This document shows, piece after piece, positions 8,522 through 17,447 of a stretch of 64,000 bases of DNA. Under the pieces are notes generated by a model. That model searched no databases, was not told where the DNA came from, and saw nothing but the letters and a program-made list of their open reading frames with translations. The stretch is from Paenibacillus flagellatus (GTDB lineage: Bacteria; Bacillota; Bacilli; Paenibacillales; NBRC-103111). The position numbers and the translations under genes were made by a program. The stretch's first letter is position 1, and the number at the start of each line of letters is the position of its first letter. The stretch spans positions 62,001-126,000 of the forward strand of contig NZ_QJVJ01000002.1 in assembly GCF_003217775.1 (NCBI RefSeq). The letters are read 5' to 3'.

Positions 8522-8713
8522 TATTATGGGTGCAATCGTATCACCGCTGGGGGATACTGTCAATACGAGTTGCACATTATGTTATTTTTGGAAAAAGCGG
8601 TTCGTCCGTGAAGGCCCGAAAGCCGATTTCAGCGTAATTTCCCGGCGATTTCGCTATGCCGCGCGCCGACTTTCGTTCATCATGAACATTTGCGAAACCG
8701 ATAAGGAAAAGTG

Positions 8714-9076
8714 ATAAATCGGACATGGATCAGGCAAAGCCGCAATCCATCCGATTGCACCAAAATCTACCGCTTGGCGCGGTCGCACCTCATCGAATTG
8801 CATCGATTGATTTTGGTATAAATCGGACATGGATCAGGCAAAGCCGCGATCCATCCGGTTGCACCAAAATCTACCGCTTGGCGCGGTCGCACCTCATCAA
8901 ATTGCATCGATTGATTTTGGTATAAATCGGACATGGATCAGGCAAAGCCGCGATCCATCCGGTTGCACCAAAATCTACCGCTTGGCGCGGTCGCACCTCA
9001 TCGAATTGCATCGATTGATTTTGGTATAAATCGGACATGGATCAGGCAAAGCCGCAATCCATCCGATTGCACCAAA
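8714..9076 (+). repeat. 104-bp tandem repeat, 3.5 copies
   Basis: Copies begin at 8714, 8818, 8922 and 9026 with ATAAATCGGACATGGATCAG; the last is cut after about 51 bases. Copies differ at only a few G/A positions. Each full unit contains ACCGC/GCGGT, GATTT/AAATC and GCAAT/ATTGC-type inverted repeats. Short frames inside the array are not credible genes because the period is not a multiple of three. Confidence 0.95.
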
Positions 9077-9215
9077 TCCGCTCCCGCACTGCTCCCGATG
9101 GTACCATATGCGGCACCGGGGAAGACGGTTCCAGCCGACGTCGAGCCCATTCCCGGCGACAGGGCAAGACGATCCGCGGCCTTGTGCAACCCAATAGCCT
9201 TGCCCATCCGCGGCC

Positions 9216-9338
9216 GGCAAATCGATTCGGTTCAAGCGGATAGCGGGTTTTCTCATTTTCGTGATCCCTCTGCAACTGCTGCTCGTCTTCGACAACTATT
9301 ACGGCATGAAGGTCGTAAGGGAGCAGGGAGCGAACTAG
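9216..9338 (+). pseudogene. Relic of a YesM-type sensor histidine kinase N-terminus
   Basis: This frame reads GKSIRFKRIAGFLIFVIPLQ then LLLVFDNYYGMKVVREQ before a stop. This is the recognisable first membrane helix and start of the sensor domain of YesM-family kinases. No start codon and no kinase domain follow, and the frame is closed on both sides. It is most simply a decayed fragment left beside the carbohydrate locus. The remaining 9339-9548 shows nothing further. Confidence 0.45.
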
Positions 9339-9548
9339 AACCGGAATATTTGAGTACACGGGAGAGGTCTGTCTGCAGGAAGGAAGGGCAGTTACGGGGG
9401 AAGCAAGCCCGTTCTCGGACCGCTTCACGTGGAGAGAACGATTCGATCTCGCCGGTATCCGAAAAACGAAAGCCGGCGAAAAAGAAAAAGTCAGCCCGGA
9501 TGCGCGAATGCGCGAGCATGCCCGGCCGTTGCAAGCGTACGCCGAAAT

Positions 9549-9572
9549 CTCCCGTCCGAAAACGGACGGGAG
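9549..9572 (-). terminator. Terminator-like hairpin after the GntR/LacI regulator gene
   Basis: CTCCCGTCCG and CGGACGGGAG form a perfect 10-bp stem with a four-base loop, 57 bases beyond the regulator stop codon on the minus strand. The T-run is short (ATTT), so termination may be weak. Confidence 0.6.
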
Positions 9573-9628
9573 AGACGGCAATCGCGATGAAAAGTATGCG
9601 GCTCCATCGAGAGCCCATGGAGCCCCCG

Positions 9629-10747
9629 TTATCGATCCGAAGGGCCGCCGGCCGCCGGCGGCGCCGTGCTTCCCCGCACGACCAACGCCGGCACGATCTC
9701 CTCCTTCGTCGGCGCCGCATCGGATGCGCCCGGCACGTGCCCGCACAGCAGCCCGGCGGCGCGAACGCCCATCTGGTACGTGTTCTGGTTGACGGTCGTC
9801 AGCCCCGGATAGACGAACCGGCTGATCCGGATGTCGTCGAAGCCGACGAGACTGAGCCGCTCGGGAACGCGAACGCCCCTCTCCTCCAAAGCGCGGAGGC
9901 AGCCGATCGCCTTCACGTCGCTTGTGGCGAACACCGCCGTAGGCGGATCGTCCTGATCGAGCAGACGGAGAATGCCCTCGTAGCCCATCGCTTCCGCCTC
10001 CGTATCCCCGGGCATCATCGCCACGAGCCGCTCGTCCATCGCAATATGGTTCAATTGCAGGGCGAGCCGGTAGCCTTGCAGCCGGAGCGAAAATTCCTGG
10101 TTCATGTCGTACAGCGAATTGCCCGTCAAAATGATGCCGATCCGCTTATGGCCGAGCGTCAGCAAATGCTGGGTGGCCAAGTAGCCTCCCGTCAGGTTGT
10201 CGATGATGACGTACGGGATATCCAGATGCGGGTAATAGAAATGAACGGTGACGAGCCGGCGGTTTTCGCTTTTCCACCGGTGCAGCCGCTCGACGGGAAA
10301 CAACGGATGGGGGACCAGAATAACCCCGACGTCCGCCCCCTCCGGGAAATCCTCGCTTCTGTCGTAATTCCAGCAGTACAGCTCCAAGCCGCGCTCCCGG
10401 CAATACGCCTCGACGCCGTCCAGCAAATCGCCGTAGTATCGTTCCTCGATCAACAGCGACTTGGCGCCGGGCAAGCCGATATAAATCCGCTTCAACCCTT
10501 CCGGAGCGGGGGGAGGAGGCGCGTGGACGCCCCTTACGAACGTTCCTTTGCCCCGAACCCGATAGATGAGCCCCTCATCGACCAATTCCTCCAACGCTCT
10601 CCGAATCGTAATCGCGCTCGTATCGAACTGCTCGGTCAAGCTTTCCTGACTCGGAAACGGTTCGTCGGGTGCGAAGTCGTTGTTCAAAATGCTCCGCTTC
10701 AGCTCGAGGAAAACTTGCTGGTATTTCGGAATATGTGGTTCCGCCAT
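9629..10747 (-). CDS. GntR-type HTH / LacI-type sensor transcriptional regulator (AraR-like)
   Basis: The 372-residue protein joins a GntR winged helix (about residues 8-75, with PSQESLTEQFDTSAITIRRA) to a periplasmic-binding-protein-like sensor domain (about 85-365) of the LacI/GalR class, as in AraR. Such proteins usually repress sugar operons until a sugar binds. The ATG at 10747 has an AAGGAG site; the frame extends 20 codons upstream without support. It faces the 13-gene sugar operon across a gap with four related palindromic sites, one overlapping its own leader, so it probably controls the operon and itself. The effector is unknown. Confidence 0.9.
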   Translation of the reverse strand: MAEPHIPKYQQVFLELKRSILNNDFAPDEPFPSQESLTEQFDTSAITIRRALEELVDEGLIYRVRGKGTFVRGVHAPPPPAPEGLKRIYIGLPGAKSLLIEERYYGDLLDGVEAYCRERGLELYCWNYDRSEDFPEGADVGVILVPHPLFPVERLHRWKSENRRLVTVHFYYPHLDIPYVIIDNLTGGYLATQHLLTLGHKRIGIILTGNSLYDMNQEFSLRLQGYRLALQLNHIAMDERLVAMMPGDTEAEAMGYEGILRLLDQDDPPTAVFATSDVKAIGCLRALEERGVRVPERLSLVGFDDIRISRFVYPGLTTVNQNTYQMGVRAAGLLCGHVPGASDAAPTKEEIVPALVVRGSTAPPAAGGPSDR

Positions 10748-10769
10748 GTGATCGCACTCCTTATTGTGC

Positions 10770-10781
10770 AAAGTATACTTT
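10770..10781. promoter_or_regulatory. Candidate operator 1 of the GntR/LacI regulator
   Basis: A perfect palindrome AAAGTATACTTT lies just upstream of the regulator start. Related sites occur at 10899-10907, 10913-10924 and 10954-10965. Confidence 0.55.
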
Positions 10782-10896
10782 AAAACAAACTCGAATTCAA
10801 GCGGCAACGCGTCGGACGTGAAGGAATGCGGCTGGATTGCGCAATTTTAAAGGATTATCGAGCGAAATTCCATCTGCAGCGAAACCGAAATAAACT

Positions 10897-10924
10897 CGAG
10901 TATATTTTGATAAAAGTATACATT
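10897..10924. promoter_or_regulatory. Candidate operators 2 and 3
   Basis: CGAGTATATTTT (10897-10908) and AAAGTATACATT (10913-10924) are variants of the palindrome at 10770-10781. Their centres are 16 bp apart. Confidence 0.45.
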
Positions 10925-10948
10925 AAATAATTTTGTATAAAAAATATC

Positions 10949-10977
10949 TTGTTAAAGTATATTTTGTTATATATAAT
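10949..10977 (+). promoter_or_regulatory. SigA-type promoter of the carbohydrate operon with operator 4 in the spacer
   Basis: TTGTTA (10949-10954) and TATAAT (10972-10977) are 17 bp apart. The spacer contains AAAGTATATTTT (10954-10965), a fourth copy of the candidate operator, so a bound regulator would block RNA polymerase. Confidence 0.65.
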
Positions 10978-11014
10978 GAACGCGAAGTCAAATCGATTCA
11001 TGGGGGATGAGCGA

Positions 11015-12388
11015 ATGAAGCGATACGGAGCGCGCCGGATGGCGACGTCGGCGATGACGGTGCTGCTGGCCGCGGCGCTGGCGGCTTGCGGAGGGTCGAG
11101 CGGAGCCGGGACGGACGAAGCCCCGGCGGAACCGGCGCCGAAGAAATCGAACGAGCCGGTCACGTTGAAGGTGGCCACCTGGGTGCCCAAAGAAAACGAA
11201 GGCTTTCAAGCGATTCCGAAAGCGTTTACGAAGAAGTTCCCGAACGTGACGGTGGAATGGATTTTCGTGCAGAACGGGCCCGGAGGCGTGTACAACGCCC
11301 TGACCGAGAGCATCGCGGCGAACGATCCGATCGACGTGTTCTGGCACAACAATTTTCCCGATACGGTGACCAAAGATTTCGCGGAGGATTTGACGCCGTG
11401 GACGTCCAAGGATCCCGAGTTCAAGAAGTATCCGTTTTTGCCCGGACATTTGGAGACGTTCCAGTGGAAAGGCAAACAGTACGCCCTCTCCCGGGGCAAC
11501 GACGTCTTCGTCGTCTTCTACAACAAGGATCTGCTCGCCAAGTACGGACTGGAGGCTCCCAAGGACAATTGGACGTGGGAGGACCTGAAGGCGATGGCGA
11601 AGAAAGCGACGAACCCGGCGGAGAAGCATTACGGCATATCGAACCATTCGTCCTGGTTCCAATTTGGCGCGACCGTTCTGCCCTACGTCAACGGGCACGC
11701 CGACAACATCAATATGCTGAACGCGGACATGACGAAAAGCGTCGCCGATCAGCCGAAGGTGCTCGACGATTTGGCCTGGATGCAGGATTGGATCAAGAAG
11801 GACGGCATCATGCTCAATCCGCGGCGGTCCAAGGAGGCGGGCGTCGCCGAGGCGCAAGGGTCGACCTGGACGAACGGCCAATCGCTCTTCCACCTTCACG
11901 TGTCGCCGAGCATCGCGGGCTTCAAGACGTCGCTCAAGTTCGCCTGGGATGTGGCGCCGATGCCGGCCGGCTCGAAGACGCAAGCGTCTCTCGCCTTCAA
12001 CAACCCGATGTTCGTCTCCAAGGCGTCGAAGCATAAGGAGGAGGCATGGGAGTTCGTCAAGTTTTGGGCGGCGACCGCCGAAGGCCAGAAGCTGCTGATC
12101 GACGCGGGCGGAACGTTCCCGAATACGAACGACCCGGACATCGTCAACCATTTCAAAACCAACAAGCTGTACGAAGGACTGAACACGGCGGCGCTCGTCT
12201 ATTCGAGCGGCAAGGCGAAGATCGATCCGACGATCGTAGGGCTGGGCGGGACGCTCAACGCCGGGCTGTTCGTGCCGTGGGCGACCGTCAAAGGATTCGC
12301 CGAGGAAGAGTCGCCGTACGACTACTTCCCGCCGAAGGTGGAGAAGTTGAACAAAGATTTGCAGGAACTGGCCGCCAAGTTCAAATAA
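11015..12388 (+). CDS. Carbohydrate-binding lipoprotein of a CUT1 ABC transporter
   Basis: The 457-residue protein has a signal peptide ending in the lipobox LAAC, a short linker and the MalE-type extracellular solute-binding fold (SBP_bac_1), with motifs such as DVFWHNNFPDTV and NPMFVSKASKHKEEAWEFVK. It should deliver an oligosaccharide to permeases encoded downstream. The ATG at 11015 is chosen because GGGGGATGA precedes it and it sits well after the promoter; an in-frame ATG at 11000 is possible. It is the first of two binding proteins in this operon. Confidence 0.9.
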   Translation: MKRYGARRMATSAMTVLLAAALAACGGSSGAGTDEAPAEPAPKKSNEPVTLKVATWVPKENEGFQAIPKAFTKKFPNVTVEWIFVQNGPGGVYNALTESIAANDPIDVFWHNNFPDTVTKDFAEDLTPWTSKDPEFKKYPFLPGHLETFQWKGKQYALSRGNDVFVVFYNKDLLAKYGLEAPKDNWTWEDLKAMAKKATNPAEKHYGISNHSSWFQFGATVLPYVNGHADNINMLNADMTKSVADQPKVLDDLAWMQDWIKKDGIMLNPRRSKEAGVAEAQGSTWTNGQSLFHLHVSPSIAGFKTSLKFAWDVAPMPAGSKTQASLAFNNPMFVSKASKHKEEAWEFVKFWAATAEGQKLLIDAGGTFPNTNDPDIVNHFKTNKLYEGLNTAALVYSSGKAKIDPTIVGLGGTLNAGLFVPWATVKGFAEEESPYDYFPPKVEKLNKDLQELAAKFK

Positions 12389-12416
12389 TCGGCACCGAAC
12401 GGAGGATGTGAACGCC

Positions 12417-13550
12417 GTGGGAAGCGTATCGTTTCGACATGTCCGCAAAAAGTACCCGTCCGAACGGCGGTATTCCGTGGACGATTTCCATCTGGACGTA
12501 TCGGACGGGGAGTTTCTCGTGCTGGTCGGGCCTTCCGGCTGCGGCAAATCGACGCTGCTGCGCATGCTGGCCGGGCTGGAGGACATCACGGAGGGCGAGA
12601 TGTACATCGGCGGGCGAATGATCAACTACGTCCCGCCGAAAGACCGCAATATCGCGATGGTGTTTCAAAATTACGCGCTCTACCCGCATATGTCGGTATA
12701 CGAAAATATCGCCTTCGGCCTGCGCCTGCGAAAGGTGGCGAAGCACGAGCTGCACGAGCGGGTATCGCGCGCCGCCAAAGTGCTGGAGATCGAAAACCAT
12801 TTGCCGAAGCTGCCGGGACGGCTGTCCGGCGGTCAGCGGCAGCGCGTCGCCTTGGGGAGGGCGATCGTCCGGGAGCCGGACGTCTTCCTGATGGATGAGC
12901 CGCTCTCCAATCTCGACGCGAAGCTGAGGGTGCAGATGCGCGAGGAAATTACGAGGCTGCACCGGAAGCTGCAGTCGACGTTCCTGTACGTCACGCACGA
13001 TCAGATCGAGGCGATGACGATGGGGACGCGCATCGTCATCATGCGGGACGGCGTCATCCAGCAGGTGGGGACGCCGCGCGACATATACGCGTCGCCGCGC
13101 AACATGTTCGTCGGCGGCTTTATCGGCACGCCGCCGATGAATTTCGTCCACGGCCGCATCCGCAGCGAAGGGGATACGCTTTATTTCGAGACGAAGCGGT
13201 ACGCTTTGGCGCTGCCGGCCGACAAACGGAAGCGGCTGCTCGAAGGCGGGTACGGCCGGAGAGCCGTCGTGATGGGCGTGCGCGCGGAGAAGGCGGAATG
13301 CCGTCCCGGCCGGGGCTCCGGCGCCGGGCCGGCGGGGGGCGGGGACGGCCGGGAGTTCCCGTGCCGGATCGACCGGATCGAATTCATGGGCTCGGACGCT
13401 TACGCGCACGTGTCCAACGAGGAGCACCGGCTCGTCGTCCGGGTCGATCCGCTGGGCTTTGCAGGCATCGAAGGCGATCCGGCGACGGTGCGTATTCCGA
13501 CGGAGGACGTCCACCTGTTCGATCCGGAGACGGAGGAGCTTCTATGCTGA
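12417..13550 (+). CDS. MsmK/UgpC-type sugar ABC transporter ATPase
   Basis: The 377-residue ATPase has Walker A GPSGCGKS (38-45), LSGGQRQRVALGRAIV, Walker B VFLMDEPLSNLDAK, the switch motif THDQIEAM, and a C-terminal regulatory domain. It resembles the shared CUT1 ATPases MsmX/MsmK/UgpC. GTG at 12417 is preferred because GGAGGA lies 10 bases upstream; a GTG at 12408 is too close to that site. Many Firmicutes use one distant ATPase for all CUT1 systems, so an operon-encoded copy is notable. Residues 285-345 include a Gly/Arg-rich insert. It overlaps the next gene by 7 bases. Confidence 0.9.
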   Translation: MGSVSFRHVRKKYPSERRYSVDDFHLDVSDGEFLVLVGPSGCGKSTLLRMLAGLEDITEGEMYIGGRMINYVPPKDRNIAMVFQNYALYPHMSVYENIAFGLRLRKVAKHELHERVSRAAKVLEIENHLPKLPGRLSGGQRQRVALGRAIVREPDVFLMDEPLSNLDAKLRVQMREEITRLHRKLQSTFLYVTHDQIEAMTMGTRIVIMRDGVIQQVGTPRDIYASPRNMFVGGFIGTPPMNFVHGRIRSEGDTLYFETKRYALALPADKRKRLLEGGYGRRAVVMGVRAEKAECRPGRGSGAGPAGGGDGREFPCRIDRIEFMGSDAYAHVSNEEHRLVVRVDPLGFAGIEGDPATVRIPTEDVHLFDPETEELLC

Positions 13551-16510
13551 CGGCGGGCAAGCCGCGTCTCGCGCTCGTCCTCGCCGCGGCGCTGTTGCTG
13601 CCGGCGGCTCTGACCGCTTCCGCCGCCGACGGCAAGGAGCCGCCGTCCCGCCCCGCTCCGGCATCCGCCGCCCTCGCGGCCGGGGAGCCGAGGGCGCTTG
13701 TCCCGTACGCCCGTTCGCCGGGAGGCGCCGACGGGCGGTTCGCCCCTTTCGATCCGGCCGACCCCGCGGCCGTCGTCGTCACGGGACCGGCCTACGCGGC
13801 CGCCTCCGATCCGGCGGCCGTGACGGTCGCCGACGGGGCGCTGCATTGGAGCGGCGCGGACGGCAGTTGGGTCGAGTGGACCGTTCAAGCGCCGGCCGAC
13901 GGCTTGTACCGGATCGGTCTCGTCTTCGACGCCGCGGACGACCGCGAGGACGGGATCGGCATCGGCCTTCAGGTGAACGGCCGGTATCCGTTTCGCGAAG
14001 CGGAGCATGTGACGTTCAAGCGGGAGTTCGTTCATGAGACGTTCCCGCCGAAGCGGGACGGCTTCGGCAACGACGTCCGCCCCCGGTCGGTCGAGGCGGA
14101 GGGCTGGAAGGAGCAGTACGCCGCGGACTATGGCGCGGATCCGCTTCCGCTCCGCTGGGAGCTGAAGAAGGGCGCGAATGCCGTCCGGCTGACCGGCCGC
14201 GGCCAGCCGATCGCCATTCGGGACGTTCGGCTGCTGCCCGCCGCACATACGGAGAAACCGGAGACGGCCGGCGACGGCGCCGCCGTCGGGGCCGGGTCGG
14301 ACGGGGCGGGCGGCTGGTACCGGCTGTACGAGGCCGAGGCGATTCGCCGCAAGTCGGACGCCTCGATCCAGCTGCAGACGGCCGACAACGCGAAGGCGAC
14401 GCCGCCGACGGACGGGCTCGTCCGATACAATGCGATCGGCGGCGAGCAGTTCCGGCGCAGCGGCGAGTGGGTGGAATGGGAGTTCGAGGTGCCGGAGAGC
14501 GGCGAATACGAAATCGGCTTCAAGTTTATGCAGAGCTATATCAACAACGTCTACGTGTACCGTTCCGTATGGATCGACGGGCGGATGACGGAGCCGTCTC
14601 TCGGACGCCAGCGGTTTCCGTACGGCACGGCATGGCAGACGAAGCGGCTGGAGCGCGAGGACGGAAGCCCGCTGCGCGTTCCGCTCGCCAAGGGCAAGCA
14701 TACGCTGCGGCTGACGACGGCGGCCTACCCGGTGACGCCGATCCGCGAAGGGATCGAAGCGGGCATCCGGCAAATCGCCGATCTCGAATTCGCGGTGCGC
14801 AAAGTGACGGGCAACTTCGAGAAATTTTCGTCGGGGGGCGGCAATGCGGACGCGAACCGGGATTGGGATCTCGAAGCGTACATTCCCGATCTGCGGACCC
14901 GGCTGACCGAACTGGCCGACCGGATGCTCGAGCTGGCGGGGCAAATGAAAACGGTTACGTCGGGAGGGACGTCCGACGTCGAGCTGGCGCTCCGTTCGGC
15001 GGCCCGCGAGCTGGACGGGATGGCCGACCGTCCGGCGGACATCCCGAACGAGATGAACCGGTTCGCGTCGATGCAAAAAAACTTGTCGCAATGGCTGTAC
15101 CGGCTGACCGACCAATCGCTTGCGCTCGACAGCTTCTGGGTGGCGGAGCCGGGAGCCGGGCTTCCGCGCCTGCTGCCGAACGGGCTGGAGACGGCGGCCT
15201 ATGCGGTCCGCTCGTTCTTCCGCACGTTTACGATCGATTACGACTTCCGCAAGGACGATCCGGACGCCATCGACGTCTGGGTCAACCGCAACCGCGATTA
15301 CGCGTCGCTGATCGGACGCCTGGCCGAGGAGACGTTCACCCCGGCGACGGGAATCGCCGTGAACGTCAACATCGTGCCCGACCCGCAGCTGTTCGTGCTT
15401 GGCAACGCCGCGGGCATCCGCCCCGACGTCGCGCTCGGCGTCGACCAGGCGATGCCGGTCGATTTCGCCTCGCGGGGCGCGCTGCTCGACCTGTCGCAAT
15501 TTCCCGATTATCCGGAGACGGCGGGGGCGTTCCATCCCGGAGCGCTGCGGGCGTTCCATTACAAGGGGGGCGATTACGCCCTGCCGGAGGTGCAGAGCTT
15601 CCAAGTGCTGGCGTACCGGACGGACATCCTGAAGGGACTCGGGCTGTCGCCGCCGGATACGTGGGAAGAGCTGTACCGGATGCTCCCGAATTTGCAGCAG
15701 AACGGCTACGACTTTTATTTGAACCCGAAAGATTACCAGACGTTCCTGTACCAGAACGGAGCCGAGCTTTACGCGCCGGACGGGATGAGCTCCGCGCTCG
15801 ATACGGAGGAGGCGTACGCGGGATTCCGCCAGTGGACCGAAATGTTCACGCTGTACCAGCTTCCCCGGGAGGTGCCCAGCTTCTTCACCCATTTCCGGCA
15901 GGGCGGCATCCCGATCGGGGTCATCGATTTCAACACGTACTTGCAGCTCCAGTTCGCGGCGCCGGAAATCGCCGGGAAATGGGCGATCGCTCCGATTCCG
16001 GGGACGAAGCGCGCGGACGGAACGGTGGCGAGATGGTCGGGGGGCGGGATGCAAGCCGCCGTCGCGTTCGGCAAGACGGAGAAGAAGGCGGAGGCGTGGG
16101 CGTTTTTGAAATGGTGGGCGTCGGCCTCGACCCAGGAACGGTTCGGACGGGAGGTGGAGGCGCTGTTCGGTCCGGAATACCGCTGGAATACGGCGAACCG
16201 CGAGGCGTTCGGCGGGCTGCCGTGGCCGGCGGAGCACCGGAAGACGATCGAGGAGCAGATGAGATGGTTCAAGGAAGCGCCGCAGGTGCCGGGAGGCTAT
16301 TTTACCGCAAGGCAGATGGATTTCGCGTGGAACGGCGTCGTGATCAACCGCCGCAATATCCGGGAGTCGCTGGAGAAAGCGGTGCTCGACATCAACCGGG
16401 AGATGGTCCGGAAGCAGACGGAATTCGGCTTGCGGGACCGGCTGGGCGGCGTGAAGGAGCGGCTGGACGTTCCGTCCGTCCGGGAGCCGCCGCGGGACGG
16501 GGGGCGATGA
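13544..16510 (+). CDS. Large binding protein: carbohydrate-binding-like modules fused to an ABC solute-binding domain
   Basis: The 988-residue protein begins with a signal peptide (MLTAGKPRLALVLAAALLLP) without a clear lipobox. Two beta-rich segments, about 70-230 and 258-420, resemble CBM6/35-type modules (EAEAI at about 263; EWVEWEFEVPESGEYEIGFKF). A helical, probably coiled region follows (about 435-560). Residues 600-960 form a solute-binding domain with LPEVQSFQVLAYRTDILKGL and AEAWAFLKWWAS. Ordinary binding proteins are 430-550 residues, so this is a fusion that may bind polymer as well as the transported oligosaccharide. The ATG overlaps the ATPase stop. Confidence 0.85.
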   Translation: MLTAGKPRLALVLAAALLLPAALTASAADGKEPPSRPAPASAALAAGEPRALVPYARSPGGADGRFAPFDPADPAAVVVTGPAYAAASDPAAVTVADGALHWSGADGSWVEWTVQAPADGLYRIGLVFDAADDREDGIGIGLQVNGRYPFREAEHVTFKREFVHETFPPKRDGFGNDVRPRSVEAEGWKEQYAADYGADPLPLRWELKKGANAVRLTGRGQPIAIRDVRLLPAAHTEKPETAGDGAAVGAGSDGAGGWYRLYEAEAIRRKSDASIQLQTADNAKATPPTDGLVRYNAIGGEQFRRSGEWVEWEFEVPESGEYEIGFKFMQSYINNVYVYRSVWIDGRMTEPSLGRQRFPYGTAWQTKRLEREDGSPLRVPLAKGKHTLRLTTAAYPVTPIREGIEAGIRQIADLEFAVRKVTGNFEKFSSGGGNADANRDWDLEAYIPDLRTRLTELADRMLELAGQMKTVTSGGTSDVELALRSAARELDGMADRPADIPNEMNRFASMQKNLSQWLYRLTDQSLALDSFWVAEPGAGLPRLLPNGLETAAYAVRSFFRTFTIDYDFRKDDPDAIDVWVNRNRDYASLIGRLAEETFTPATGIAVNVNIVPDPQLFVLGNAAGIRPDVALGVDQAMPVDFASRGALLDLSQFPDYPETAGAFHPGALRAFHYKGGDYALPEVQSFQVLAYRTDILKGLGLSPPDTWEELYRMLPNLQQNGYDFYLNPKDYQTFLYQNGAELYAPDGMSSALDTEEAYAGFRQWTEMFTLYQLPREVPSFFTHFRQGGIPIGVIDFNTYLQLQFAAPEIAGKWAIAPIPGTKRADGTVARWSGGGMQAAVAFGKTEKKAEAWAFLKWWASASTQERFGREVEALFGPEYRWNTANREAFGGLPWPAEHRKTIEEQMRWFKEAPQVPGGYFTARQMDFAWNGVVINRRNIRESLEKAVLDINREMVRKQTEFGLRDRLGGVKERLDVPSVREPPRDGGR

Positions 16511-16511
16511 G

Positions 16512-17447
16512 ATGAAGACGATAGGTGGGTGGATCGGCGTTCTGTGGAGGCATCGCACGTCATACCTGTTCGTCGGACCGTTCTTGCTCTTGTTCGCGCT
16601 GTTTATATTCGTTCCCGTCGCCGTAGCGGTTGGACTCTCGTTTTTTTCGTACGATGCGATTTCGTCCCCGCGGTTCATCGGCTTCGACAACTTCGTCTCG
16701 CTGCTGACCCGGGACTGGATTTTTCTGCAATACGCCGTCCCGAATACGTTTCGGTTCGCCCTGATCGTCGGACCGGGCGGGTACATGCTGTCGTTCGCGC
16801 TCGCTTGGCTGATCAACCAGCTTCCCGCTTCCGTCCGCGATTATTTCACGCTGGCGATGTACGCGCCGTCGCTGGCGGCCGGCGTCGCGTTCTCCGTCGT
16901 CTGGCCGGTTCTCTTCAGCGGGGATCGCATCGGGTACTTGAACCGGCTGCTGCTGGAGACGGGGCTGATCGACAAGCCGGTGCTGTGGCTGCAAAACCCG
17001 GACACCTTCATGGGCGTCATGGTGGCGGTTTCGCTCTGGTCGAGCATGGGCGTCGGGTTTCTCGCGATGCTGGCCGGGCTGCAAACGGTCAACAAGGAGC
17101 TTTACGACGCCGGAGCGATCGACGGCATCGCGAACCGGCTCCAAGAAATTTTTTACATCACGATTCCGGCGATCCGGCCGCAAATGCTATTCGGCGCGGT
17201 CATGGCCGTCGTCGGCACGCTGAAGTCCGGCATGATCGGCTCGATTCTCGCGCAGTCGGCGTCGGGCTCCCCGATTACGCCGCAGTATGCGGGACATCTG
17301 TTCCTGAACCATATCGACGATTTCGCGATGATCCGCTACGAGATGGGGTATGCCGCGGCGCTTTCGGTCGTGCTGCTCGGGATTATGTACGCCGCCAACA
17401 AGCTGGCCTTCGGCTTGTTCGGCAACGGGAGGGACGACGGACGATGA
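16512..17447 (+). CDS. CUT1 ABC transporter permease (MalF-like), pair 1
   Basis: The 311-residue membrane protein has six hydrophobic segments and the EAA loop NKELYDAGAIDGIANRLQEI, with the C-terminal YGAALS-like segment seen as MGYAAALSVVLLGI. It begins two bases after the large binding protein and overlaps the next permease by four bases (ATGA). It should pair with that permease to form the channel for one of the two binding proteins. Confidence 0.93.
   Translation: MKTIGGWIGVLWRHRTSYLFVGPFLLLFALFIFVPVAVAVGLSFFSYDAISSPRFIGFDNFVSLLTRDWIFLQYAVPNTFRFALIVGPGGYMLSFALAWLINQLPASVRDYFTLAMYAPSLAAGVAFSVVWPVLFSGDRIGYLNRLLLETGLIDKPVLWLQNPDTFMGVMVAVSLWSSMGVGFLAMLAGLQTVNKELYDAGAIDGIANRLQEIFYITIPAIRPQMLFGAVMAVVGTLKSGMIGSILAQSASGSPITPQYAGHLFLNHIDDFAMIRYEMGYAAALSVVLLGIMYAANKLAFGLFGNGRDDGR

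Noticed and set aside
8526-8714. 62-residue plus-strand frame
   Set aside because: No ribosome site and no family likeness; it overlaps the operator region.
8933-10783. Long plus-strand frame across the 104-bp repeat and the regulator
   Set aside because: It begins in the tandem array and runs antisense to a clear GntR/LacI regulator.
13400-16816. Very long minus-strand frame opposite the large binding protein
   Set aside because: High GC removes stops from the antisense strand; its translation is Arg-rich without domains. The same applies to 18214-20511, 24556-27216 and 37322-39385.
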